Source of the DNA: Saccoglossus kowalevskii
Lineage: Eukaryota > Hemichordata > Enteropneusta > Harrimaniidae
Direction of reading: 5' to 3'
NCBI RefSeq assembly: GCF_000003605.2
Contig: NW_003145288.1
Coordinates: 208,356-243,873, forward strand
DNA: 35,518 bases
How positions within the stretch are numbered: position 1 is the stretch's first letter; the number at the start of each line of letters is the position of its first letter. Under the pieces are notes generated by a model, which saw nothing but the letters and a program-made list of their open reading frames with translations, was not told where the DNA came from and searched no databases. The translations under genes and the position numbers were made by a program. Of the stretch, positions 1 to 13,985 are shown in pieces.

Positions 1-2596
1 TTTTTCACAAAATACTATTGACGCCAGAGGGCGTAATTTATGGGAAAAAGTGTGTCTCACTTGTTTTGTTTTTTTATTAGTTTGCAATTCCACACGCCCC
101 GCGGTTTTCGAAACACCTAGAGAGCATGGAAAACAAATAAAATGATTCTCATAAAATCAAAATAATGCTTATAGAGCACCAGGCATTAATCAACAATTCA
201 TTATGAACGCTGCGTGGACCTATGGTGATTTATTACCAGGCTTGCTGATTTAGAGGATTGTTGCAATCTTTCAATTATTGACTACTCTCAATTTGACCAT
301 GACCGGAAATTTCCTATTAATCCGTTCAATAAAGTACTACATTCCTGTAAAATAACCGTTGATCATGCATCATGTTTTCTGTAAATATGTAAAATGTTGA
401 TAAAATAAGCTCTTCTTCTCTTAATCTTCTGGTCGCCATAGAATCCCCGCCAACATCATGTATATTTCAAGAAAAATGTCCTTCTTACTTTCGAAGCATG
501 TAAATACTAACTCCTACTGACTGCAAAGCTTGTGGAAATAATTATGATGGTTTATTTTGCGAATGGTGACACATTTTGACGTGTAAAAAGTATTCTATAT
601 TGTCTTTGGTTTACTCTAGCGGAGTCGGTGCTAGTTCGTTATCCCAGTACGTCATATAATTCATAACCTTTCATCCTCGTTCTCTGATAGTAGTTTTACG
701 ATCACCGTTATGGTTCTCCGATTACTTATTAAGTAGACAGGGCAGTGTTTCTTTTAAAGCGCCAATAGCTGTAATTCTGAATTGTTTACTGTTTAAATTT
801 AACCACATAAAACTTACCGAAATATTGTATTACATATAATTGCATGGACAAAGTGACCCTGCATAAGCTATATCACATACAATGAGATGCGAAAACTAAA
901 GGTCGAGTAGTCGCCATTTTGTTGAAATCGACATTATGGTGGGGACCGTGGAAAATTATGAAGAACACTATTAGAGGAAATGTCACATAAAATCAACATG
1001 GCAGCGTATTTACGTAAGTTGTTATCAACGTAAGTTGTAATCTTGTGCCTGAAGATTGCTTGACAAAAGTGGATTTCAATAGATGGCGCCCTCTGGAAAT
1101 CTGGACGCAACCCCGAGATCATCTTTTTTCACTTGCAAGTATACAACGCCGGCATATAGCGTATATGCTTTGCTTTCAGTGTCCACATTTCGGCGATAAC
1201 TGTTACCAATAGACACTACACTAATGACACTGAATTGTTATAATTGAAAATACAAATCTGAGAAAAAAACTAGAAGATACAAACGACTACCAAGCGCTCG
1301 TTCACAGACATATATTCTCCTGACCGGGCTATCCACATTTTAATCCACGACCAACCTTAGCCTCTGTAATAGTGTCATAACGACAAGTCCGGATATATTC
1401 AGAGAAACCGCAATACCCCCTCCCCCTTTCATAACAGCCACGATCATGCGTAGAAACCTATTTAATTTAATTGACACTGACGTGCACATTGGAAAACTTA
1501 ATTCATGTCCGCTTGAATGTGTACATTCCTTATTGCTGGGATTTAACGCTTCGCTTGAAGCAAGATTACACCCCTGTCGATAGCTATGAATCTTCGGAGA
1601 GTAGGGCAATCAAATCGCATTGATGACGTCACAACTGTCAGGCACAAATCCTGACAGATTATACAGATCGTCAATTAATTACCAATTCGCGAAGACGGCA
1701 GAACAGACATAAAACATTTATTTAGGTTATTGCCGATGGATGATGAGACTGTAAATCGGTTTGGCTGGGAAATCATAGTACGAGTACAAATGTACTACTC
1801 GAATACGTGATATATTGTTGGATGCCTGCTCTTCGTGATCACGCGACAAAACACGTGTTACTCGAAACATTCATCTTTCCAGGTCGTGGTATTACGGAAA
1901 GATGTTTGGAGTAGTTCAGTGATTATAACACGACGTATTACGCACGAACGAGGTTTGAAAAAGATGGAAGATCTAATGACGTACTGTGACAGAATTTTCG
2001 CATGACACCGAAACGCAGCAAACAAAATGACGTACGTGTATTGTACGCGTTACCTACCCCGATCACATGTTATTCCCGTCAGAAACAACGGGCATTTACA
2101 GATGTATCCCCTGGGATCACCACAGTCTGCTTCACACGTGCTGCTGTGCTGACACTGGGAGCATACCTACATGAAATACAAGAACAATATATACGAAAAA
2201 TGAAATGCGTATCCGTAGATAGATTTACAATTCTTCAACGATTAAAACAGATCTTGATCAAAAATGGAATATGGATGTGAAAATGTAATTTGTAATATTT
2301 TTGGTTGGTAAGCTGAAAAATACAATAGTATGATTTACTACAAAGGCCGTTCTTCAATCGCGGCACACACGTGAACTAGTATTCGTTCTATGAAACAATG
2401 ACATTTTCTAATGCGCATGTGCGCTGATTTTTTTATTTTGGTACGTACGATAACAATCCATTGCACATTTTTCATAGATTGAATACTGTGTGACGCAAAC
2501 TGGAAGCATTTTTTTGTTTACGATAAATCATAACCTACTTTAGTTCTCAACATGCAGTGACAAACAACAATATGTATATTGTGAAAATCGACTAAT
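1..2596. other. Upstream intergenic, no gene seen
   Basis: No reading frame on either strand is longer than about 90 codons, and none resembles a protein family I know. No splice-flanked chain of exons could be built. The sequence is AT-rich, with scattered CRE-like TGACGTCA words (for example near 1624) and alternating purine/pyrimidine words such as GCGCATGTGCGC near 2412. It may be intergenic, or a large 5' intron of a gene lying off the left edge. Confidence 0.5.
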
Positions 2597-2873
2597 TTAG
2601 AGCGGTGGTCGTTGTGCGGTCGTTTGTGTTGACTGATTTTCCCATAATCCAATACGCTCTTCTAGTGGAAATCACAAGTACGAGGTTGAGCTGGGCGCGA
2701 CTTGCACTAATTACCGTCAGTGACTCCTTCGGTACCTTGCAACTATCTAAAAAATTAGCCTGCTAACGTCTCATTTTGTACTCGTTGGTCTGCACAACAG
2801 TCAAAGTCGCCAACTTTGTTCATATGAGATCCATATCTCGCGCATGCGTGGCGCGACGACCACAATTCTTCAA
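2597..2873. mobile_element. MITE, family 1 (TTAAAGGGCGG ends), decayed
   Basis: The left end reads GCGGTGGTCGTTG and the right end is its imperfect inverse, GCGCGACGACCAC. Bases after the left end (TTTGTGTTGA, then TTTTCCCATAATCCA and a GCTCTT-TGGAAAT segment) match the subterminal arms of the copies at 16471 and 33044, which ties it to that family. There is no coding capacity. The terminal TTAA is degraded on both sides, so this is an older copy. Confidence 0.7.
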
Positions 2874-3074
2874 CTTATGTTGATGTTTTAGCATTGTGAA
2901 CTGTCTTTGTGAGAACTTGACGCATTCATTTGAAACGAGATACGCATTACTGCAAACAGTGCCACCTAGCGTCGCTGTTGCAACAAAGTAGTCGTTCCAC
3001 AAACTGACCAAGTGACCATTCACCTGTTACTGAAATCAATTACTAGTAGTTTTACACCGTACAATTTTATTTCA

Positions 3075-3210
3075 TCAAGGGGAAGGCGTACCAGGCGCCC
3101 CCCTTCCAGTCTGCAAAAAAAAAAAAAAAAACAATTGACAAACCCAGCCCACGTCAATAGGAACGCACCCCCCCCCCCCACCGAATTGTTGGATCCGCCA
3201 GTGTTCATGA
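3075..3210. mobile_element. Probable transposon remnant
   Basis: A GC-rich end (GGCGCCCCCCTTCC) is followed by a run of about 17 A and then a C run that leads into GGATCCGCCAGTG. Read on the minus strand, this becomes CACTGGCGGATCC followed shortly by a G run. That arrangement is common at the ends of non-autonomous DNA elements in invertebrates. No clean inverted repeat or target duplication is visible, so the limits are approximate. Confidence 0.3.
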
Positions 3211-4093
3211 TAGTATAACAACAATATCTCTTCTTGCTGTTTGACACTTGGGTGGAATGATGAACTGTGTGATAAACCAACCAACCAACAAACAAACAAA
3301 CAGGTATCGCTCCGCTGAATTTCAGGTACGTCCCTGAAAGTATTTCCTGGCAGTGTAATGATACAGGGCCATAGGTTATACACGTTAAATCGAAAGATTC
3401 GAAAAATGGGTTATTTAGTTCAAATTTCAAAATTCAAATTCAGTATGAAAAATATCAAAATCTGCCGAATATGTTCCTTCAAATTGCAGCAACGGGTATT
3501 AGCAAAACAATTAGCCAGTTTATCATGCCGAGCGGGTCAACTCTTTGACATTTTGAGTGACCATTAAATGAATTCAATTCTGGCGTGACAGTGCTGAAGT
3601 AAAAGTTGTTCTGCTAGGTTTACATTTACCTGTACACGATTCGTCATAACCACGTTTTTACGACAACAGCCGTAAATATAGTTTTAAGCATCATTAAAAT
3701 CATGTGGGTTTGAAGGGAAAAAAACATCGCATTCATTAGATTCATCAATGCGTACATTTGAACCAAATCCGTTGCCACGTAATTTAGTGAAAATGCTAGT
3801 TACAAGTACTTAAAAGGGATAATGTGTGTGCGCATGCGTCACGTCACGTATCACGTGTCAGGTACTATGCGCATTTATCAATCAAATCCTGCTATATTTT
3901 GCTTATATATATATATATTTAATTTTACGATATATCTTACTTTATGTGCGGTGTCATCCTCACTATTTGAACACAGAAAACCGTCAAAATTATATTTAGT
4001 TTGTCTTTGACTATTGAATAGCAGACGAGCTGAAAATGCACTAATAATAGGAATGTGCGTTTAATCACATTCTGACAAGAATGTCTGCAACCC

Positions 4094-4106
4094 GGGTCAG
4101 TGACTT
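4094..4106. promoter_or_regulatory. Possible nuclear-receptor site, IR1 type
   Basis: GGGTCA-g-TGACTT is an inverted pair of AGGTCA-like half-sites spaced by one base, with one departure from consensus in the second half. It lies about 12.9 kb upstream of the STRA6-like start codon. Chance occurrence is quite possible. Confidence 0.2.
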
Positions 4107-5132
4107 TGTTACTGCATGTGCCGTGTTTGTGATGTTTTGAATCCATAATGCTAGAGTAACACATACGGGTCACGTGATTGTAGAGTTATTATGACAACAA
4201 AGTGGAGGAAATTACTGAGGTATTAAAAACCAGAAAACAGCAGGGTACGATTGAGCTGTTAATTATAATTACAAATATGTGTTGAATCCTAATAGAAGGA
4301 TAATATGTAAGACATGGACGTGCTTAGAAATAAGACGGATAACCAGTATACATAACAATCTGGCAGAATCATTCTAGGAATATTTCGATGAAAAAAACGA
4401 AATATTCCGAGAAAGAAAAAAACGTTCAATTTATAAAAAGAATCAAAAAGCGCACGACTTGTCGACTTAAATAAATATGTTTTGCTTTTTCGGAATTCCT
4501 TCCTATCGAAACATTCCCGTTAACACAAGTTTAGTATTGAATATCTATTGGTAGATACAATAAAATAGTTGGAATTATTATTAATATAAAGAACGCCAAT
4601 GCGCATGCGCTTGAAATTACTGGTACGTACCCTTAATTCATACTGCGTGGAAGCTGAAGAATTCGTAAGAATATTTAGATAAAAACTTTCTGATGTTACT
4701 ATGTGAAGAACTTTTAATTCAAATATAGTTTCCATTTTTTTATCAATATTAATATTATCCATATTATAACTGGAATTGGTGGTTACTACCGTGACGTTAT
4801 AAATAACAGGAAGTACTCACCCCATGGGCGTCCCCGATGGGACTGCTGCTCGGTTGAGAATCGCCAATGCTTGGAAGAATTAGAAAGTACATGCACACAC
4901 ACACCAACGTCATTATGAAACGGGACGTCAACGGGAAACTTCTACCCGAATATAACTGAGAGTCCAAGTTATGTGGTGCAGTCAGCTCGTCCGCTCATAT
5001 GTAAATATGGTTTGCATATCGATGTATTCTGCTTTAATATAGCTGCCTCTCAGGATGTATTACCTTGTGTCACGTGATCTCTTAGTCGCCATAGGCTTAA
5101 CGTTCATTCTAGAAATGATGACCAATGAGCCA

Positions 5133-5148
5133 GGGTCAGAGTAGGTCA
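5133..5148 (+). promoter_or_regulatory. Possible nuclear-receptor site, DR4 type
   Basis: GGGTCA-gagt-AGGTCA is a direct repeat of two half-sites that both fit RGGTCA, spaced by four bases. DR4 elements are typically bound by TR- or LXR-type RXR heterodimers. The site is about 11.8 kb upstream of the STRA6-like start codon, and any link to that gene is inference. Confidence 0.3.
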
Positions 5149-7813
5149 CGCGTACGTGAATCTGGAATTACCATTAATTTGTGGCAACTAATATATATAT
5201 ATGGTTGTTGAATCAACACAATCAACTTATAAAGCTAACATTCCATGCAGTGATGTGTAGCAGACATAAGGTGATTTTGAAGCATCGATCTGTGACGGGC
5301 CTCGGCAATCTCCCGCGCAGAGTTCTACGAATATATGATTATTCTAGCCGCAATGAGGAACTCTGGGAAGAAAAATGGGGCCTCGGTGAGAGAACATTTG
5401 GGTATTTTCGCTATCTGGCAACCACGTCCAGTGAAACAGCAGTCGAAAACTCTCAAGAAATACACTGAACATGTATAACATATAAAAATTGGTTGTTCAG
5501 GACTGTCTCATGATTGAGTTTGTGCTGTTTTCTCGACTCGGACTTTAGCTGTTTTCACCGGCTCTTTGACCGGCGTTCCATAGCAGCTTGCTCTTCATGA
5601 ACGGTTGTTTACAGTAAAAACACTATTTCTCCTAATGCGTATTGTATAATACTGCATGTTGCAGTCCACATATCCAATGGGCGTCGCTCGTAATCTAGAA
5701 GACAGGACTTTGCTACAACGTGTTGTAAATACCGAGCCTTTAAAAAAAAACGTTTTTTTTATAAATGGTAAGATTTTAGACTACGCCAAGTGTTCCCTAA
5801 AATTACGTATATTCGGGAGAATACTGTGAAGTATTCTGTTAACTTTCCATAAACAGAGGGAATTCCAACATTTCGGTAGCGACTCATCGTTTTCCAATCA
5901 CGAAGTTTCTTACTGACGATTTAGATTGAGCGCCCTCATCGGTCACATACCTGAAATATCGTATCGTGTCCGCGATATACTAGTATCTATCGACCGTTAT
6001 TTTGTTTATACAACTGACTTTATTTTGACTGAATAAAATCCTAAATAATATGAGTAAGCACAAATATAAGTTATATAAATATATGAACAGAGCATGCTTA
6101 TTTCCGTCTGTGGCACATTTAAATAATAATAAATACAAGTTTATATAAAGCCCAGTATCCATCGCACTGATGCTCAATGATGCTTAGTTTCACAGATAAG
6201 CTTGCTGAAACAGGTAAGATTTGAATTTGGATTTGAAGATGTTAACATTTGGTGCATAACTGGCCGAGATTCATTCACTAACGAATGCGACTTTGAGGCA
6301 ACCTTGGTTAAGGTCCGCTTGTGTTCGACCGAACCTGGTTGACCCCAGGATAGCGCATTCAAATTGCCATTTGGTAGGAAGATGACCGCACATCCCTGTC
6401 ATGTAGTCACAAACATGAATATGACTTCTGTGGCAAAAATGCACTATATGTCAGCACTAGCACTTGCAATTTGCACATACAATAAAAAGTCAGGAGAGTC
6501 AACAGTGACATTCAATGTCTGGAACTGTCGCCTGGCACGAAAAATATTTTAAACTAAACAAAAACATTTAGTGCATAACAGATGTCATTTGGTAATTGAT
6601 TCCATAAAGATGGCGAGAAATTAGCGAATGATCGGTCACCATAATTCTTTTGATGAATCCTAGATACGGCAAGTGTACTAGTATGTTTCTTACTTGAGCG
6701 TAGGGTTCTCTGGTTTTGATTTTTGTGAATCAACCGGTTTCCATAGTGATGGCATGGAAAACGTATACTCTGACTTTACCTGTCGACTTTCTCGGTGAAA
6801 AAATTATATTGTTTCTATAACCCGGCCTACCCTAGTTTTACTGCCTAGCCCGAAAGTTTTTTTGGCCATATTCGAGAAAGGGGTGGCAAACTATTGTGCC
6901 AGTCTTTTAACGAGATTTTACATCTGAGTTTCAAAACTTTGTCAAACTAAGTAATGCAATAAACTTTAACCATTATTTATAATAACGATAAAAAACATTC
7001 CTTATATCAAGAAAATATAATTATTTTTTTCGAAAATTAGATTTTCCTTCTCTATTTTTGAAGCGCGTGTTTTAAATAGGAACCGCAACACAATTTTTTA
7101 TTTGGTCTACAAACTGTTTTTTTTAATCGACCTGATGTTAGGAGTCAATACGTACTCCGAGTCACGTCAACTTAGGCAATAGCAATTTGCTTTCTAAGTC
7201 TCAGTCCAAAATCATGTAGACCCAAATATCAAAACTTGTATTCATAAATCTTATGGAGATCATTCGAGTCTCCGGTCCATCTAAGAAATCTACAATGTGG
7301 TCAAAACCCGGTGTATCTAGACGCTATTCGGGTTAAAGGGATCCTGTCTTACACCGACACATTCCCTGCAGTTCAAATGTCGTGATGCTAGTATTGCTTT
7401 TTTTAAACATGTTTTTTTTAAACAACAATCAAACCGCCTGACTTGATCAGAAAGAAACAAGGTGCCTGTGAGGGTCAGGGCGTGCTTAGGGGATGGGTAA
7501 TTGCGTTAACAATCATGAATGAAAGTAAATCCACTGGAAATGACGGAATGACAGATGATATCTACGATGCTTTCTGTTCACTCATGGAACCGAATGTGGG
7601 TAAAGTGGACTAAGAATTATAATACAGATAATGTATGTAATTGGAGGACAATGACATTGTGAAAAGTCACGGTGGATTACAACTTTTCTGAACCGACCGA
7701 GGCGGCGGTACGTAATTTTGCATGAGGGGCGAAATCTGAAATCTAGACCCTCTGAAAAGATATTTCTTGCATTTTGAGGAGAGAGGTTTTCTGATACAAA
7801 TTGTTTCAGTATG

Positions 7814-7885
7814 ATTTAGGGGGCGATGCCCCAACATTTTTTTTGGGTGGGCGACCGCCCCCTCTGCCCCCCGCCACTGTCCCAG
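7814..7885. mobile_element. Probable transposon end remnant
   Basis: GGGGGCGATGCCCC lies close to GGTGGGCGACCGCCCC and CCCCCCGCCACTG. Read on the minus strand, the segment starts with CAGTGGCGGGGGG, a terminus style common in non-autonomous hAT-like elements. It stands out sharply from the AT-rich surroundings. No partner end was found. Confidence 0.3.
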
Positions 7886-10253
7886 TGCCTTGCTCGGTTA
7901 TCCAGCAACCTGTACCATATAGAAGCCAGCGCCGCACGGACGGGAAGCTTCAGTGTCTGGAATTAGGCAGGGGCCTATCACGTTTCATTATGGCCTTCTC
8001 TTCTCGAAAATGTTCGTGATGTACCCTATCAGGTGAAAAAGGATCCAACCTCACACGAAGGGTCTTACCTATTTCTTGTCAGAAAATCGTCTCCTTTCTT
8101 TGTTATTTGTTACTAGTAAAACATCTGTATGCTGCGGAAAAATTAAATGCAAACGGCAGTACACCAGGGAAAGATCATATTTACTCCCCCATCTAAAAAT
8201 GAAGAGATGTCATAAATTGATTACATTTTTCTCTTCAGTATGCATCGTCTCACAAATATATCTGTTATCACTATACGTGGGAATATCAGTACGAACCAGA
8301 ATACACAAACAGGATATAAACATGATGTATTTATTAATAACCCACCATGGGTAAACATCCGCTGTTTGTTGACGGTACGATGTTATCATTATAATTATGT
8401 AGTCTGATATGTACTAAACTTAAAATTGTGGTTTTAATGAAATTAAATTGTTAAACGGTATTATCACATGTGCCGAAAGCTACAGAAGAGGTACAGTTTG
8501 AAATCCAATTATGCCATCTCTTGCAAAAAGTTGTCTATTTCTATTTTTCTATTTCTAATTGTGGCGTGAAACCTATAGTATTTCTACGCGCGTGGATTCA
8601 AAAAGAATCAACTTTAATAAGAATAATCTGGACCGTGTTGCCGCAGAAATCGCCCTTGTACAGAATGTAATTCAGAAAAGGGGCAAATTATGAAATATTT
8701 AAATAAATTCGCGTATATGCCAAGCATCACAACCAATTATTTTAACTATTATGATGATTTGAGCGAATTTTCTTTTATTCACGAACTGGGAACAATGAGT
8801 TATGTTCAAGTTGTTATTATGTTGTTGTGTCCACGTGGTTCAATTTAGCAATTTTGTTTTTACTCTTTACTTTACTTATCAACGAAAATAGCGAAATTAA
8901 TAACCAGCGAATAATTATTGTGTTTACATTATGTGACATACTCAAGTGTGTAATTATACATATCGTGAAGAGTGTGTGTTATTTCTACTGGACCGAACCC
9001 TTCAGTGGTAAACTTGAACGCCGAGGGCAACATAATAGAACTAGATGGTTACTTCACGTTTTCACGTAAATAAGGGAAAGTTCTAGTTCAACTGAGAATG
9101 TGCCAAGTGAATATAATGAAAGACGTGTAAATATAAATAAGTATGCTGTTTTAGTAGCATTCATTACCGTCGTGAACATACCTCACCGACCATAAAAGTA
9201 GCCTTGCCTGACCTTTTCTACCAAATGTGTTATTTGCATAACAATGCGTTGCCCCTCATGAAAGGAAATAATGAAGGAACTCTTTGACGAACACGTCCAT
9301 AAAAGAGGCTTTCATTTCTTATTGTGAAATCAGACGAAAGGAACAGACCCAAGGTTGGGAATCTTCCATTTTGACAGGGGTGCAGGGTAATATCTGCGGG
9401 GTGTACCTGTGCAGACTTTCGTGAAACTTCACTGAGTGAATCAAACTAAGGCGTGTGTACATCGCAGTACATCGTCCAGCCACGGGAACACAGCAATTTC
9501 AACGACATTTCTGTCATAATATCGTAATTTATACATTGTTTAACTGTCGGCATCCCCTTCACTTTCACTTTTTGCCAACCTCCAATCGAGTTGGTTTCCA
9601 CGCCCCGACCTACCCACAGTTTCGATAGATGTTTAGGGTGCGGTTACATTTCAGCAAGTTACCTTGCCAAATTCGCAGTGTCTAAACGGGACTAACAACT
9701 TTGACCATTGCCAATCACAACGAATAATAAGGTAGGTAGACGTTGGTTACTTTAGACGCAGCCATGGAGTACCCGATGAACGATACACTTAATGGGCACC
9801 CAGCGACCAAAAAAAGTACTTCGCAAGAAACTTTGTCGAAAGGGCTCAAGTAAATAGGTGTGGAGTGAGTTGAATATGTACTTGGTCCACTCACGATCTT
9901 CGACGACATTGTTCTCGTAATGATCCACCATAGGTGGGGCAATCTCAGAGGAGACTTAAATCATGGGCGGGGTCGGGAATCAAACATCGAAGTATGTCTA
10001 AGACTAAGTTAACTAAAAAGTTGACCGAGGCTATCCACAATTGCGTTTATCAATTACGTCACATAGAGATGTGTTCTACATCACGGAGACAAATTAATGG
10101 AGAAAACAATCCGATTGAACTCAACTGTTTCTAGTCCAATTGTCACACATTGTTAAACTCAACGTGTTCTCACGCTAAGATCGACCTACTGCCCTTGTAC
10201 ATTGCACATTCCAATGACTGTTTGTGACGGGGCCTAGGACAGACCACGCTCCC

Positions 10254-10305
10254 CAATGTAAACACTTATATAACCTCAGTGAGCGCTGCTTGTTTTGTTA
10301 CAGTC
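10254..10305 (+). promoter_or_regulatory. Possible TATA promoter
   Basis: A CCAAT word near 10254 is followed by TTATATAA near 10266. About 30 bases further on, CAGTCACACTG contains an initiator-like TCACACT. The spacing fits a TATA-type core promoter. It would lie 6.7 kb upstream of the STRA6-like start codon and could drive a non-coding first exon, but no matching donor is convincing. Confidence 0.15.
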
Positions 10306-10978
10306 ACACTGACTCCGTCCGTACGAGTCCATAGTGTGTGCATGCTCCCAGACCTGTCACGGTCTATCAGTTTCTGACATTGAAACGATTCGATTTATAT
10401 TTAGATAATCCGACTTATAGACACCAAGTGCATACCATTAACTCGTACGCATACTACCTTACGACCAGCGAGACTGAGGGTAAACAGCATAATTCAGCTG
10501 CCCTCAGCCTAATGTGAGAAGTATTAATATTAGCTTTCGAGCGTGCGTTGCCACTGATTGGGGAACTACTGTCTACACCTGGTTGTCATGGAAACATACC
10601 CTTATGTTAGCATAGTTGTATTATAACCTACATGTATTTGGAGTTTCGTAGGGCAGGTTATCCTGTCAACTTAGAAAGTGCCATGCGACGCTATGATTGG
10701 TTAATAAATCGGGCGTCGGGTTTTCTGGCAGCCAGAGGATGGGCAGATGTGACGTTGTCATATATTTACTAAACTGTCATCTGATTGGATAACACGAAAA
10801 ACAACAACACGCACTATCGAATAGGTATGGCGTCTTTTATTTGAACATAACGCATTATGTAATTCTGAAATTGAGGATCAAACCAAACTTTTTTGTTTTC
10901 TGAATATTGATTTGAGAGAAACAGAAATAGTCTATGAATAAGCCGTGTTTTTGTTTTCAGAGAATGATTCCCACGACA

Positions 10979-10990
10979 AGGTCATGACCC
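10979..10990. promoter_or_regulatory. TREpal-like nuclear-receptor palindrome (IR0)
   Basis: AGGTCATGACCC differs by one base from the palindromic element AGGTCATGACCT, which thyroid hormone and retinoic acid receptors are known to bind. It lies about 6.0 kb upstream of the STRA6-like start codon on the same chromosome arm of the window. Because vertebrate STRA6 is induced by retinoic acid, a regulatory role is tempting but unproven. Confidence 0.3.
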
Positions 10991-13837
10991 TCGATGTCTG
11001 TAAACTTCTGCGCTGTTTACCTCGTGATATACGAGTTCAATTTCTTCAGAATTGTCAACACACATTTATTTTAAGAATTATTATCCGAAACCACCTGTTG
11101 ATGTCATAATTTACTGTAAAAATGAGTCGCGTGACCAAACATTTGTATTAATTAGCATATTTGCCTCCGTACACTTGAATGCACTGTTTATGTGAGTGTT
11201 TCCATCTATGCTTGATCACACTTACTTAACAGTCGGATCACGTGATTACACCATTTTCATCACAAGTTAATTAATTCCTAAAATTCCCTCATTTTACCAA
11301 TTCGCTTTTTTTTTTCTAAATTATAAGTTTTTTGTTTTGTTTTACGGTGTATTCCAACTTTTGACGGTGAATCAGTTGACAGGCGTCGACCACCGCCCGA
11401 TCGTTCCAGTACAAAAACTTGTGACCTAGCGTGCAGCTATGTGTTGAGTGTTCACAAGGCGTTGTGTAATTTTAGCAGTACCACTCATGAGGCTGTAACC
11501 ATAACCTTTAGTGTGTGTTAATGATCCATGCTGTAACTGGGCGTGTGTAAACATGTGTTTCATACTTATAATTCATAATATTGGTCTAAACACTACACTA
11601 TGGTTTAATATTATATATAATTTTCGGTTTTAGTGTATTTTTTTAACTTGTGTGGTAAAAGGTGGCGATACCATTTAACCTTTCGTATTCAATAACCGAC
11701 ATTGGTCACAAAACCATATGGCATTAGAAACCTTGAGTTATTTTACCATCTTCTAGCTATGTTCGCACATTAAATATTTGACACCAAAAAGGTTGGAATC
11801 TCCTCAGAACTTATATAAAATAAATAGGACATTGTGATACGCATGAATGACGTGTTTACATATGTCATGACTCGTCGTGTCGTGTTTACCATTCAATTCA
11901 CGCACATTTAATACTAACTTTATTCAAATCGGATAGTTTATGCGTTTGTTCTCCGATATTGCACTTCCGATTTTAATCTGATTTATTCAACATAACATCG
12001 CCTTTAACCCGGAAGTAATTCAATTTGAATTGTGGATTATTTCACGATGCCATTCTGAAGCATGGAGATTGTTTGGCTTAAACCTAAATTGTCTTGGTAT
12101 TTTGATATTGTTGGGGTGTCAGCAGGCATGAAAACATTAATTACAGTTCATCATATGCCAAAAGGCGACCATTCAAATCCTAATCGAGAATGGGGATTTT
12201 ACATGTTTAGTCAACTTCCTTTTTCTGATAGCAAAAAGATATATTTACTTGTGTAGACATAAAAACCAAAAGCCGGAGTTCATGACATACAAAAGATATG
12301 TCAAATATTTCCTGGAGATAGAGTAGTTCATTTCTATCCGGCGGAATAATAAGAAATGGGGAAATATTTTTGAAAATGTGTCCCAGTCCGCTTCACAAAT
12401 ATGCAGATTGAGTGCAGTTCGTAATGTACAAACTAAGTATGTAAGATGCTGTTAATTTCAGTGTAAACTCCAATAAACGTTTATAAATACAGAAAAAGGC
12501 GACCATTTTGTGAAAAAAAGTCAAAGATTGTTCTGCTACAGGTATCCACCGCCGGACATCCGGGTATCGTATTACAACGAACAACTAAACAACGAAATGT
12601 TGGAGATGATATTCACCCTGAAATCATTACCATTTCTGAGTCGACAACATTCCGAATCAGTTTAAACAAAAGGTTGTGTTCATAATACAATACGGTAATG
12701 TACAACATTATCGCAGATAATCCACTCGTGTTTCACTCACGGGTTTCGCTGAGCTTTCCTCTTAAAATAATTAATAGCGCGTGAATGTCCTATATTAAAA
12801 GTTTGACGCCAGTCAGCAGACAAGAATGGTACATCATGTACATGATATTTCTAAAACTATTTTTTTTTTATTTTGGGGAAAACACAAGCATCTTGCTTTT
12901 CACAGAGTTTGGAGTAGTGACAACAAATATGGCGTCACCATGGTTGCTGCAAAATATGAAAAAAAAAACTCAAGAAGGAGTGTGTACAAAAGTGCGTTGA
13001 ACTCGATAACGATATATTGAAGTTTACTTTTAGGGCTGGCCCACCTCCTGCCCTATTTCTGTAGACGTTACAATGAGAACATTAACAATGAAGGTTACCA
13101 TTGAGTGCGAGTTTACCGCTGCAATTACGTACAGTCAGTTTGGTGAGCAGAAAATGTGATACAAAGACAATAATGTCGGTAATAAAACCAAGTTGCGTTG
13201 ACATCAACGGTCAGAGCTGGGATTCCAAGCAGCATTTCACTTCAACCTCAACAGTTCAACATATCACGCAGAAACCCCCTCAACGGACTATTCATCTGGC
13301 ATAATATAATTGCTTTTAGCCATTATGATACCCTTGCAACAAAAACATAATACCACAAATAATACAAGAGACTGAAAAAAGAGTACGTAATGGCGTTTGT
13401 TTTAAAATAATCGAATTACAGTAAAATCCAGAATACTGTGTGGGGAAAACGATCTACCGTTACGAAGACTCCCGATACCACCTAGCGTGTTGCTTTCAAT
13501 GTTTGAAACCAACCTGAACGCAGTCTGGTCAAATACACGTCTAATTTGACAAAGTCGTCAAACAGAGCAAAGTACAATATATGCAAGAATGGCACTACAA
13601 TAGTTTGGTATCGGGTCATTTATTTAGAGTTCCACTCGATGAGAACTGAGAACGAACCTGGGTGTCCCATGTCTATGGTGAATAATGACCGCCGCGATCA
13701 TAGCGCTTCTCATTCAATAATCCATGTATACACGACGAGTTCAAAGTGTTCAGTTAGGCGTAGTGTGACGGTGTGACGGTACCATTTTACAACTATTGTT
13801 CCCCATTTTGATAGCAGATTGTTCTTAATACATGGAT

Positions 13838-13983
<146 letters not shown>

Positions 13984-13985
13984 GT

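Larger units (their letters stand above)
2874..13831. other. Long intergenic stretch, no gene seen
   Basis: Reading frames here are all under about 100 codons and show no recognisable domain. The stretch holds two GC-rich transposon remnants (about 3075-3210 and 7814-7885), three nuclear-receptor-like half-site pairs (4094, 5133, 10979), a possible TATA promoter near 10266 and several CACGTG words. The segment 6190-6760 has a moderately complex, repeat-like texture without an open frame and could be a decayed dispersed repeat. A non-coding first exon of the downstream STRA6-like gene could also lie here. Confidence 0.45.

Noticed and set aside
3020-3430. 136-codon minus-strand frame
   Set aside because: It is dominated by translated homopolymers (poly-Phe, poly-Gly) from A and C runs in a transposon remnant.
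9715-9942. 75-codon minus-strand frame that looks protein-like
   Set aside because: No recognisable motif, no splice context and short length; could be a decayed repeat but unsupported.
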